NCBI RefSeq assembly: GCF_022447245.1
Contig: NZ_JAKVBC010000026.1
Span: 16,067-80,066, forward strand
Length of the DNA: 64,000 nucleotides
Reading direction: 5' to 3'
From: Kordia sp.
GTDB lineage: Bacteria > Bacteroidota > Bacteroidia > Flavobacteriales > Flavobacteriaceae
Every line of letters begins with the position of its first letter. Position 1 is the stretch's first letter. A program made the translations under genes and the position numbers. A model generated the notes under the pieces. It was not told where the DNA came from. It worked only from the letters and a program-made list of their open reading frames with translations, and did no database searches. Below are positions 18,015-25,319 of the stretch, in pieces.

Positions 18015-18907
18015 GCTTTTGGTGTTTTTAAGACTTCCAATAATTTTGCTTCGTGACTTCCTTCTTCTGGATGATGATTGTATTTCCACTGAACTGTAGG
18101 TGGTAAACTCATCAAAATGCTTTCAATTCGCCCGTTGGTTTTGAGTCCGAATAAAGTCCCGCGATCATGCACTAAATTGAATTCTACATAACGTCCACGA
18201 CGTACTTCTTGCCAATCTTTATGTGCTTGTGTGTATTCCATTTCCTTGCGACGTTCTACGATAGGAACATAACTGTTTAGGAAGCTATTTCCGACTTCTG
18301 TTACAAAATTGTAACGATCTTGCATGGAGAACTCGTCCGTTTCTTTCAAATAATCAAAGAACAATCCTCCAACACCACGCGCTTCATTGCGATGCGCATT
18401 CCAAAAATAGTTGTCGCAGATTTCTTTGTATTTTGGATAGAATTCAGGATGATGTTTGTCGCAAGCTTCTTTACAAATTGTATGGAAGTGAATGGCATCT
18501 TCATCATACAAATAATAGGGTGTTAAATCTTGTCCGCCACCAAACCATTGTGTCACTACATTTCCTTGCTCATCATACATTTCAAAATAACGCCAATTGG
18601 CATGTACTGTTGGGATGAATGGATTTTTCGGGTGTAGTACCAAGCTCAATCCGCAGGCAAAAAAATCACCTTGCTCTACCTTAAAATTTTTGCGTAATGC
18701 TTCTGGAAGTTCACCATGAACCGCTGAAATATTTACACCGCCTTTTTCAAATATATTTCCATTTTCAATTACGCGTGTACGTCCGCCGCCACCTTCTGGA
18801 CGTTTCCATAAATCTTCTTGAAATGTAGCTTTTCCATCAATTTTTTCTATGGTTGAAGTAATCGTGTCTTGTAATTGATGAATGTAGTTTAGAAAAAGGT
18901 CTTTCAT
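18005..18907 (-). CDS. hemF: Oxygen-dependent coproporphyrinogen III oxidase
   Basis: Oxidatively decarboxylates coproporphyrinogen III to protoporphyrinogen IX in the cytoplasm. Length 300 aa is standard. Recognised segments are GGVNISAVHGELPEA (about 57-71), SLVLHPKNPFIPTVHANWRY (88-107), TQWFGGGQDLTPYYL (about 118-132) and GLFFDYLKE. A -7-like box lies 38 bases upstream. The stop overlaps the start of the M50-like gene. It is an aerobic enzyme, so this route needs oxygen; no anaerobic hemN is in the window. Confidence 0.97.
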   Translation of the reverse strand: MKDLFLNYIHQLQDTITSTIEKIDGKATFQEDLWKRPEGGGGRTRVIENGNIFEKGGVNISAVHGELPEALRKNFKVEQGDFFACGLSLVLHPKNPFIPTVHANWRYFEMYDEQGNVVTQWFGGGQDLTPYYLYDEDAIHFHTICKEACDKHHPEFYPKYKEICDNYFWNAHRNEARGVGGLFFDYLKETDEFSMQDRYNFVTEVGNSFLNSYVPIVERRKEMEYTQAHKDWQEVRRGRYVEFNLVHDRGTLFGLKTNGRIESILMSLPPTVQWKYNHHPEEGSHEAKLLEVLKTPKAWI

Positions 18908-18944
18908 TATTTTTGATTTAGCATCGATTGCTTAGTAAGTGATA

Positions 18945-18952
18945 CAAAGGTA
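18945..18952 (-). promoter_or_regulatory. Candidate -7 box for hemF
   Basis: TACCTTTG on the minus strand fits TAnnTTTG and would give a leader of about 35 bases. No convincing -33 TTG was found. Confidence 0.4.
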
Positions 18953-18985
18953 CTTTTTATATTAGAAATAGACCATTGCATAAAA

Positions 18986-19017
18986 CAAAAAAGAAGCCAT
19001 TGCTGACTTCTCTTTTA
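18986..19017 (-). terminator. Terminator of the first tandem leader-peptide gene
   Basis: Minus strand AGAAGTCA, loop, TGGCTTCT followed by a T-run, 25 bases after the stop at 19042. The core of 23 bases is identical to the terminator at 19266-19300. Confidence 0.75.
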
Positions 19018-19041
19018 TTAATTGTATGTTGAAATATGTTT

Positions 19042-19242
19042 TTAGTTAAAACATTTTGGATAGCCATTACATGATAAGTTACAGCTATTTCTTTCACTTG
19101 CACAATTTCCGCCTCCACCAGGGCAACTATCCGTTGGTGCTTGTGGAGAGTCAAAGCCACCAACAATCATTTGTTGTGCTTTTTTCTCTAGAGAAACAAT
19201 TGTGCTTTTTCCTAGACTTAATGTTGTTTTACTTTTTTTCAT
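19042..19242 (-). CDS. GG-leader RiPP precursor, Cys-rich tail
   Basis: 66-residue peptide from ATG 19242. The leader KKSKTTLSLGKSTIVSLEKK ends in MIVGG. The tail has five Cys in SCPGGGGNC, NSCNLSCNGY and the terminal KCFN, plus Ser/Thr residues. A longer frame with upstream ATG 19308 would start inside the terminator of the neighbouring gene and is rejected. It is tandem with the gene at 19360 in the same direction; both have KKSK starts, a SCPG motif after GG, and identical terminators, so they are duplicates. No modification enzyme is adjacent. Confidence 0.7.
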   Translation of the reverse strand: MKKSKTTLSLGKSTIVSLEKKAQQMIVGGFDSPQAPTDSCPGGGGNCASERNSCNLSCNGYPKCFN

Positions 19243-19265
19243 TGTTTTTGAATTTTTGTTGGTAA

Positions 19266-19300
19266 TTAAAAAGAAGCCATTGCTGACTTCTTCTTTTTTT
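19266..19300 (-). terminator. Terminator of the second tandem leader-peptide gene
   Basis: Same hairpin as at 18986-19017 (AGAAGTCA, loop, TGGCTTCTTTTT on the minus strand), 60 bases after the stop at 19360 and directly upstream of the next gene copy. Confidence 0.75.
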
Positions 19301-19359
19301 AGATACATTTTTGCTGAAGTTTTTAGTTAAGTTCCTCAAAAACTTCTCAAAATTGTGTC

Positions 19360-19533
19360 TTACTGATCTTGAATAGTTTTTTCACATGGTCCATTTTCAC
19401 AACTTTTTCCTTTTTCAGTAGGACATTGATCACCTGGACAACTATAGGAAGTTACAGAGCGTCCTCCCTTGATGTTTTCTAAATTAGCAACTGTTTTTTT
19501 GCTGATTTCTAATTTTTTTTTGCTTTTTTTCAT
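19360..19533 (-). CDS. GG-leader RiPP precursor, Cys-rich tail
   Basis: 57-residue peptide from ATG 19533. The leader KKSKKKLEISKKTVANLEN ends in IKGG, a close match to the L/I-x-K-K-T-(I/V)-A-x-L leader class. The tail carries five Cys (SYSCPGDQCPTE, KGKSC, NGPCEK) and ends TIQDQ. Upstream of the tandem copy at 19042. The SCPG motif after GG is shared with that copy, while the rest of the tail differs, as expected for duplicated precursor genes under diversification. Length, Lys content and a downstream terminator support a real gene. Confidence 0.7.
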   Translation of the reverse strand: MKKSKKKLEISKKTVANLENIKGGRSVTSYSCPGDQCPTEKGKSCENGPCEKTIQDQ

Positions 19534-19617
19534 AGTATCTATGTTTTAAAGATAAGTATGAAATGTACCGAAAAGATATAGGAAATATTCTACACTTAAG
19601 TTTAAAAAATAAATTTT

Positions 19618-20360
19618 TTACTTTTTTGTATGCAATTCTCGTAAAGTAGTAATGGTTCCCGCTACAGCAGATAAAGGCAATACGACAAGAATTCCCACTA
19701 TTGGTATCATTAAGATTAACATAAATACAATTCCGTTACCAATAGCAATCCCGCGGTGATTGCGTACGTATTCAACACTTCTATTATATGGAAAATACCG
19801 TTCTAATGTATAGTCCATATTTCCAAATCCTGCATAATAGGCTTGTACTAAGAAGATCATTAGTAGAAAAACGGAACCAATTACTGGAATAAAACTAAAG
19901 ATGAAAAACGGAGTAATCCACAAGAGTTCTACAACAAAATTTCGAATACCTAATTGAATACTTCTTGAGAATGCAGAAGCTTTTGCTTTTAAACTTGATC
20001 CTGGGCGTTTTACAATTCCGTAAATATGGCGTTCAATTTTCTCTGAAATCGGACTCATAAATGGCGCAGCAATAATCATGAGTGCGTGTTTAAATATGAC
20101 AATTCCAATGGCAAAAACTATTAAACCACCAATAAAATTACTGATAGCAATGATGGTTTGTTTTCCCCAGGAAAATCCCCAAGCGCTTGAGAGGACGCTA
20201 CCGATATCATCCGAAAAACTCCAGGAAGCAAAATGACGGTAATTCCTAATAGAAAACTAATGACAATAGGAATTTTGAAATATTTCCATAAGTTGAGTTC
20301 ATTCAGCAGTCTGTACGCTGTAAAGTAGTCTTGAATTCCGTTGAATACTTCTTTTACCAT
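19618..20360 (-). pseudogene. EI24/CysZ-like membrane protein, one frameshift
   Basis: Starts at ATG 20360 (VKEVFNGIQDYFTAYRLLN), with one hydrophobic segment (IVISFLLGITVILLPGVF). A one-base loss in the A5 run at 20214-20218 (T5 on the coding strand) then shifts the frame. In the corrected frame it continues SDDIGSVLSSAWGFSWGK, FIGGLIVFAIGIVIFKHALM and the EI24-typical APFMSPISEKIE, followed by further membrane segments to the C-terminus at 19618. Combined length is about 247 aa, normal for EI24-domain proteins. The lesion is in a homopolymer, so a sequencing error is possible here. Family members are related to the CysZ sulfate permease; function in this group is not established. Confidence 0.8.
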
Positions 20361-20363
20361 GGT

Positions 20364-21188
20364 TTAAATATATAAATCTCTTGGGTTAATATCACTAGAT
20401 CCTCTTTCAATACTAGAATATGAGCTCTCTATTTTTTCTAATAGTTCTTTTATTTCTTCGGAAATGTCTGAAAAAAAGATGTCCGAAAACTCAAAGATAT
20501 CAAACAAATCAAAGTATTCATCTTTTAGTTCTTTTTTATGAAGTTGAATCAGGTTGTTTAATTTTTCTAGTACTTCAGCAGGAATATTTCTCAGCAAGAA
20601 AAAGTTTCCTTTTAAAAAAGAGACTAGACGCAATGCTTGTTTTGGTGAATCTTCTATGATTTGTTCTAAATTCTGTTCAATTGTTACAATATAGCGTATG
20701 ATTTCATTTCTAATTTTGACTCCATTCCTATTCAAACGAAATACACTTAAAGTGTCAAATACAAAAACTATAGAAAATAAATTACGGATTTTTTGCTCTT
20801 TTATGATGCTTTTTTTCACTGTATTGTCTACAGGAAGTTCATCATACACGCGAAATACATATGAATATAAGTGAAAGTAGCTGTATTCATCAATAATTCC
20901 TGTAAAGTACGTTTCGTAAACACTTTTTCGATATGTATTAAAATTTGTGTCTGTTTCTACAAAAGTACGGAGTCTTTTATACGGATCGCTAGGATGTAAT
21001 TGCACTTCTTTACGTTGAATAGAAAGTACTTTTTTTAAAGTTAAATCTAGCACAGTAAGTCGGATGATATCTTTTAAATCCGTTTCGGAAGGTGCTAACA
21101 AAATCATAACAGCAGCAGGTTTTAACACCGATAAATAACTGATGATTTCTTTATCAAATTTTATGTTTGCGATCGTATCAATTGGCAT
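20364..21188 (-). CDS. Unknown mostly helical cytoplasmic protein
   Basis: 274-aa protein without signal peptide or membrane segment. Mostly helical, with Leu/Ile/Lys-rich heptad-like stretches and an acidic C-terminal part (EEIKELLEKIESSYSS). A conserved-looking N-terminal piece is KPAAVMILLAPSETDLKDII. No known domain was recognised. The stop lies 3 bases before the EI24 start and it follows the GNAT gene by 23 bases, so it seems part of a GNAT-unknown-EI24 unit. Confidence 0.55.
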   Translation of the reverse strand: MPIDTIANIKFDKEIISYLSVLKPAAVMILLAPSETDLKDIIRLTVLDLTLKKVLSIQRKEVQLHPSDPYKRLRTFVETDTNFNTYRKSVYETYFTGIIDEYSYFHLYSYVFRVYDELPVDNTVKKSIIKEQKIRNLFSIVFVFDTLSVFRLNRNGVKIRNEIIRYIVTIEQNLEQIIEDSPKQALRLVSFLKGNFFLLRNIPAEVLEKLNNLIQLHKKELKDEYFDLFDIFEFSDIFFSDISEEIKELLEKIESSYSSIERGSSDINPRDLYI

Positions 21189-21211
21189 AAACTCTACATG
21201 TAGATTTTGAT

Positions 21212-21736
21212 TTACAAAAGTCGCTCAAAATGTAATACATCCATAATATTCCCGTGAAAATCCTCATGTCCATCTTTGACACGTTTGGTAAGAATAAAAT
21301 TGTGTTTTTCGGCAATACGTAGGCTTCCAGGGTTGTCTTCTCCAATCCTAATAATTGCTTTTTGTAATGCTAGTTCTTCTTTAGCATAGTTGATGAGTTT
21401 TAAAATTCCTGCTGAGGTAATGCCTTTTCCTTCATACGCATTGTCGATAAAATAAGCGAATTCACATTCTTTCGTTTGCCAATCAATTTTTTTAATAATT
21501 AATAAACCAATCAAACTTTGAGAATCATTCGCAATAACTTTGAACGTAAAGTTTTCTTTTGCTGCTACCTCACGTATTTTTTTATGGATATAATCTTCAG
21601 TTGCTGTTAGAGAACATACACTTCTAACAGTGATAGGAAAGTATTGATGTAAGCGTTTGGCATTTGCTTGAACCAATTCAAAAAGTGCTTTGCTGTCTTT
21701 TTGTTCTAAAAGAGCTATGGAAAATTGTATTTGCAT
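21212..21736 (-). CDS. GNAT N-acetyltransferase (RimJ/RimL-like)
   Basis: 174-aa acetyltransferase. The family pattern is visible: SLIGLLIIKKIDWQTKECEF (strands beta 2-4), then YFIDNAYEGKGITSAGILKL with the acetyl-CoA pyrophosphate loop (EGKGIT), and IRIGEDNPGSLRIAEKHNF as the final conserved segment. It would transfer acetyl groups to the N-terminus of a protein or to a small amine; the substrate is unknown. Likely first gene of a unit with the next two downstream genes. Confidence 0.85.
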   Translation of the reverse strand: MQIQFSIALLEQKDSKALFELVQANAKRLHQYFPITVRSVCSLTATEDYIHKKIREVAAKENFTFKVIANDSQSLIGLLIIKKIDWQTKECEFAYFIDNAYEGKGITSAGILKLINYAKEELALQKAIIRIGEDNPGSLRIAEKHNFILTKRVKDGHEDFHGNIMDVLHFERLL

Positions 21737-21773
21737 TCTTGTAAATGTAGTACAAATTCTAATAAAAATAATT

Positions 21774-22778
21774 TTACTCTTTTATTTCCATAAAATCACT
21801 ACCTCTTAGGCATCCACGATGCAATGTAAATACCTTTTTCATAGATTTTTTAAAAAGTAATTCGGAAGACCAAGGATCAAACCTCCAAATATTGAAAAGC
21901 TTTATAATTTCACAATCATCTTTACAGTTTTCATCCTTTATTTCATCATATTCTTGAGCAACTTCATAATAGAATTTTCCTGAATAAGGTGTGTTTTCTC
22001 TATATCCAAACTTTAGGTATGTTTTGTAATCTGCATTTGATACTTTTAATTTGTTTTGTCTGCATGTTTGTATTGCTTTTTCCTTTGTAATGGTAAATTT
22101 TTTCTTGGGAATTTTATCAATATTTTCTAAAATAAGCGATTTACTATATACATTGCCAACAGAATCTAATTCTATATGTAATAGATCATTATATAATTCA
22201 TTATCTGACAATTTAATGTCATACGCAATCACGAATGAATTTGGTTTTTGATATACAGGTTCAATCCAACTTCCCAGATACGGGTTTTGCATCCAATACG
22301 TTCCTGTTGTATTGGTTTGCCATTTTTTCACAGATGTGCAGCCATCAAAGTTGAAAACGATGTTGTTGTCAAAAAAATCTTTTCCAAATATACCTTGCAG
22401 TATTTTATCTGCTTTGGTTTTCATAGAGTCTTTTAGGGGTTGATACTTGAACTCTTCTTTGTTGTACTTCCAGGTGTGATTATTATAATTAATGGTGTAC
22501 AACCAAGTCCCGTCAATTTTATATTTAGACCATTTTCCAATGTATTGTTCGTTTTTTCGAAACCAACCTTCTGTATGAATCTCTGTCGTATCTTTTATAT
22601 ATCGAACGCTGTAGAATATGGAATCTTTGTTGTTATACGTTTCTTCCCATATTCTGTATTCAGAGTTTTTAACTAATTCTACCTCTGTACTATCAGTTTT
22701 GAAAGTAACTGAGTGATACTGAGAATGAACTTGTGTTGCAAATAGAATTGTTATTATGAGAATGATATACTTTTTCAT
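21774..22778 (-). CDS. Exported protein of unknown function
   Basis: 334-aa protein with a signal peptide (KKYIILIITILFATQVHSQ). The body has MORN-like strand pairs (YIGKWSKYKIDGTWLYTINY), a central domain with few Cys, and a C-terminal part with CKDDCEIIK and a final GCLRGSDFMEIKE. Likely periplasmic or surface-exposed. Family not recognised. Monocistronic between the GNAT gene and an intergenic repeat. Confidence 0.6.
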   Translation of the reverse strand: MKKYIILIITILFATQVHSQYHSVTFKTDSTEVELVKNSEYRIWEETYNNKDSIFYSVRYIKDTTEIHTEGWFRKNEQYIGKWSKYKIDGTWLYTINYNNHTWKYNKEEFKYQPLKDSMKTKADKILQGIFGKDFFDNNIVFNFDGCTSVKKWQTNTTGTYWMQNPYLGSWIEPVYQKPNSFVIAYDIKLSDNELYNDLLHIELDSVGNVYSKSLILENIDKIPKKKFTITKEKAIQTCRQNKLKVSNADYKTYLKFGYRENTPYSGKFYYEVAQEYDEIKDENCKDDCEIIKLFNIWRFDPWSSELLFKKSMKKVFTLHRGCLRGSDFMEIKE

Positions 22779-22883
22779 AAGTATAAATAGTAACGCGACT
22801 TTAGAGGATAAGTTGTAGTATGTATAGAGATTTTTTGAAACTTTGCGTTAAGGATGGAGGTGTTATCCTTTTTGGCTTTGCAA

Positions 22884-22970
22884 CGTCATTACGAGGAAGC
22901 ATGACGAAGTAATCTGTTACATAACAAACAGGTTGCCATAACAAATTAGAAATTTGTCTCGCAATGACTG
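22884..22970. repeat. Intergenic palindromic repeat element
   Basis: The 333-base gap between the gene ending at 22778 and hemE (23112) holds no gene. Within it, CGTCATTACGAG (22884) and CTCGCAATGAC (22958) are inverted terminal arms with one mismatch. The inner ACAAATT/AAATTTGT pair forms a second hairpin. The GTCATTGCGAGGA-type end is a known kind of dispersed intergenic repeat in Flavobacteriia. A further hairpin (CCTCAAA with TTTGAGG) follows at about 23000-23035. An open frame across this block is not credible. Confidence 0.7.
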
Positions 22971-23052
22971 AATTAAAAAGATATAGCCGAGAGCCTGACC
23001 TCAAAAGGACGTTGAAAGAAGTGGAAACGTACTTTGAGGGAACGCCCAAAAT

Positions 23053-23092
23053 AAAAAAATCCGTTGCTTACTCATGTAAATAACGGATTTGA
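23053..23092 (-). terminator. Terminator of hemE
   Basis: Minus strand AAATCCGTT and AACGGATTT arms with a 16-base loop, followed by TTTTTTATTTT, about 20 bases after the hemE stop. Confidence 0.85.
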
Positions 23093-23111
23093 TTTATGAA
23101 AAGTAACTCTT

Positions 23112-24134
23112 TTATGCTTGATACTCTTTTACAGCGTCAATGAAAGCTTTGGCATTGTCTATTGGAATGTCAGGCAAAATTCCGTGACCTAAGTTGACAA
23201 TGTACTTATCCTTTCCGAATTCATTAATCATTTGATGCACCATTTTTTTGATTTCTGCAGGTGGCGAATATAAACGTGTTGGATCAAAATTTCCTTGTAG
23301 CGTAATGTTTCCGCCTGTTAAATAACGTGCATTTCGTGCAGAACAGGTCCAATCCACACCTAAAGCAGCTGCATTCGATTTTGCCATTTCTTGGAAGGCA
23401 AACCAACAACCTTTTCCATAAGCAATTACGGGAGCATCATCTTTTAGCGCTTCAATAATTTGGTTAATGTATTGCCAAGAAAATTCTTGATAATCCGTTG
23501 GTGATAACATGCCGCCCCAAGAATCAAATACTTGTAAAGCATTGACACCAGCTTTTACTTTTTCTTTTAAATAAGCAATCGTAGTATCGGTTATTTTTTG
23601 TAATAATTGATGTGCTGCTACTGGATTTGTAAAGCAGAATTTTTTGGCTTTATCAAAGTTTTTACTTCCTTGTCCTTGTACACAGTAACAAAGAATTGTC
23701 CAAGGCGAACCCGCAAAACCAATCAATGGAATTTCATCATTTAACAACTCTTTTGTTGCTTTGATTGCTTTATAAACGTAATCTAAAATTTCAGGATCAG
23801 GAACAATTACATTATCTACATCTTGTTGAGAACGCACAGGATTTGGCAAATATGGACCAAAATTTGGTTTCATTTGCACTTCAATATTCATTGCTTGCGG
23901 AATCACCAAAATGTCTGAGAATAAAATGGCTGCATCCATTCCGTAACGACGAATTGGTTGTACGGTAATTTCACTAGCCAATTCAGGTGTTTGACAACGT
24001 GTAAAGAAGTCGTACTTCTTTTTAATTTCCATGAATTCTGGTAAATATCTTCCTGCTTGGCGCATCATCCAAACAGGTGGACGTTCTACCGTTTCTCCTT
24101 TTAACGCTCTTAAAAATAAATCGTTTTTTAGCAT
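23112..24134 (-). CDS. hemE: Uroporphyrinogen decarboxylase
   Basis: Decarboxylates the four acetate side chains of uroporphyrinogen III to give coproporphyrinogen III. Length 340 aa is typical. Signature motifs are [15 protein letters not shown] (about 20-34), [11 protein letters not shown] with the catalytic Asp, and the C-terminal [11 protein letters not shown]. It is the last hem gene of the minus-strand row hemA-hemCD-alkB-hemE, separated from alkB by a four-helix-bundle gene fragment that ends 25 bases before the hemE start codon. A terminator follows. Confidence 0.97.
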   Translation of the reverse strand: MLKNDLFLRALKGETVERPPVWMMRQAGRYLPEFMEIKKKYDFFTRCQTPELASEITVQPIRRYGMDAAILFSDILVIPQAMNIEVQMKPNFGPYLPNPVRSQQDVDNVIVPDPEILDYVYKAIKATKELLNDEIPLIGFAGSPWTILCYCVQGQGSKNFDKAKKFCFTNPVAAHQLLQKITDTTIAYLKEKVKAGVNALQVFDSWGGMLSPTDYQEFSWQYINQIIEALKDDAPVIAYGKGCWFAFQEMAKSNAAALGVDWTCSARNARYLTGGNITLQGNFDPTRLYSPPAEIKKMVHQMINEFGKDKYIVNLGHGILPDIPIDNAKAFIDAVKEYQA

Positions 24135-24159
24135 AGATGTAGCTTTTGGCTCTTTGCTT

Positions 24160-24294
24160 TTAGCTGTTAGCCGTTTTTAATTTTTTTATTAATCCGTTAA
24201 TCATTTTACCTTCTTTTTGAATCAATTCTAAAATTGAACTTATTTTAGAAGCTTCAATTAGATATAGTTTAGTAATAATGATCATTTGTGTTTT
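24160..24294 (-). pseudogene. 3' fragment of a four-helix-bundle (S23-type) protein gene
   Basis: Starting immediately after the alkB stop, the frame QMIIITKLYLIEASKIS, then LELIQKEGKMINGLIKK, then LKTANS, stop matches the C-terminal half of the four-helix-bundle gene at 24841-25197 (QMIIIIGLNLIETAKV, LVLIQKEGKMINGLVNR). No start or first half is present. Same direction as hemE. The tail sequence after the stop resembles that after the other copy (AGCTAAAAGC-type). Confidence 0.8.
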
Positions 24295-24807
24295 TCATTT
24301 CATTTTACGAAACGTCAAACTCATTCTTCCGTTTTCGGTGTTCGATTTAGGAATTGCGTGTTGCCATTCGTCTTGTACTTCTTTGGTCATATACAAAAAA
24401 GAACCTGAAGGTAATTCAAAATCTTTTATAATGTCTTTATTTTCAATATGGCGAAATCGTAATGTACGTGTTTCTCCAATTGAAACAATTCCGACTCCTG
24501 TGTCTTCAACTAATATATCTGTTTGATCCGAATGAAAACCCATGTGTGATTTTCCATCTAAATAATAATTAATCAAACAGTTATTTGGCGCAAAGCTGAG
24601 TTCTTTCTCAATAAGACCTACAACTTCTTGTATTTCATTTGTAAATACTTGGTACGGATAACTAATTTGAGAATAATTGTAAGCTTTACCAAAACTTGCT
24701 GTTTTTCGTGCAGCCATGCGTACATCCCAAGAGACATTGTTTTTTAGAAATTCAAACAATATTTCTGGTTGTTTGATGAAATTCTCTATAAAGGTTATTC
24801 CGTTCAT
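24295..24807 (-). CDS. AlkB-like Fe(II)/2-oxoglutarate dioxygenase
   Basis: 170-aa dioxygenase predicted to demethylate alkylated bases oxidatively. The metal facial triad is visible: HSDQTD gives HxD (about residue 90), and the distal His lies in EWQHAIPKS (about 149). The 2-oxoglutarate-binding Arg lies in ENGRMSLTFR (about 161-167). INYYLDGKSHMGFH precedes the HxD as in AlkB proteins. It sits inside the hem operon between hemCD and hemE; this is positional only, with no heme role implied. Confidence 0.9.
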   Translation of the reverse strand: MNGITFIENFIKQPEILFEFLKNNVSWDVRMAARKTASFGKAYNYSQISYPYQVFTNEIQEVVGLIEKELSFAPNNCLINYYLDGKSHMGFHSDQTDILVEDTGVGIVSIGETRTLRFRHIENKDIIKDFELPSGSFLYMTKEVQDEWQHAIPKSNTENGRMSLTFRKMK

Positions 24808-24824
24808 TTTAATAAGCTTTTGAC

Positions 24825-24849
24825 TATTAGCTTCTAGCCTTTAGCTATT
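24825..24849. repeat. Inverted repeat, left arm, around four-helix-bundle gene
   Basis: Twenty-five bases (TATTAGCTTCTAGCCTTTAG and on) that match the reverse complement of 25291-25315 with a single mismatch. The stop codon of the enclosed gene lies inside this arm. Confidence 0.8.
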
Positions 24850-25197
24850 TTTAATTCTGTTGACTAATCCATTAATCATTTTCCCTTCTTTTTGAATCAA
24901 CACTAAAACCTTTTCAACTTTAGCGGTTTCAATCAAATTAAGTCCAATAATGATAATCATTTGTGTTTCTAGTTCAAACAAAGAGCCCATGGCAATCTCG
25001 AAGAATCTTTTGAATTCTATTTCGCTATTTCTACTGCAACCTTCAGCTTTATTTGAAGGAATAGAGACAGCGGCACGAGTTGTTTGACTTTTAAAACCCT
25101 ATTTTTCACTTGAAGGTAAATCTTCAGATAGTTTGTATACTTGTTTTACAAGTTCGATTCCCTGTTTCCAAATCTCAAGTTTTTTAAAGTCCCTCAT
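24841..25197 (-). pseudogene. Four-helix-bundle (S23/IVP-type) protein gene with an amber codon
   Basis: Reads from ATG 25197 (RDFKKLEIWKQGIELVKQVY) through the family-typical TRAAVSIPSNKAEGCSRNS to FKRFFEIAMGSLFELETQ and ends at 24841. It is interrupted by TAG at 25101-25099, where relatives have F/K before GLKSQ. 118 codons, normal length. This family is encoded inside 23S rRNA intervening sequences and as solitary intergenic copies, with no firmly known function. It is flanked by a near-perfect 25-bp inverted repeat, and a second, truncated copy lies on the other side of alkB. Confidence 0.8.
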
Positions 25198-25290
25198 TAT
25201 CTGCTTTTATAGCTATTTTTTAATTTTAGTTGATTTTCCAGCTTCTTATTATTTTATTCATAAATATATTCAGAAAATCACAACTGAGCC

Positions 25291-25315
25291 AATAGCTAAA
25301 GGCTAGAAACTAATA
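25291..25315. repeat. Inverted repeat, right arm, around four-helix-bundle gene
   Basis: AATAGCTAAAGGCTAGAAAC and five more bases, the inverted partner of 24825-24849 (24 of 25 positions). It ends 4 bases before the hemCD stop codon. Confidence 0.8.
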
Positions 25316-25319
25316 CCTA

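Noticed and set aside
22801..23049. 82-residue open frame on the minus strand in the gap before hemE
   Set aside because: It is a translation of a palindromic intergenic repeat; the peptide shows no domain and the DNA has paired inverted arms.
25081..25120. Sequencing error as the only cause of the TAG in the four-helix-bundle gene
   Set aside because: It cannot be excluded, but the truncated second copy shows that the family is decaying here, so a real lesion is more likely.
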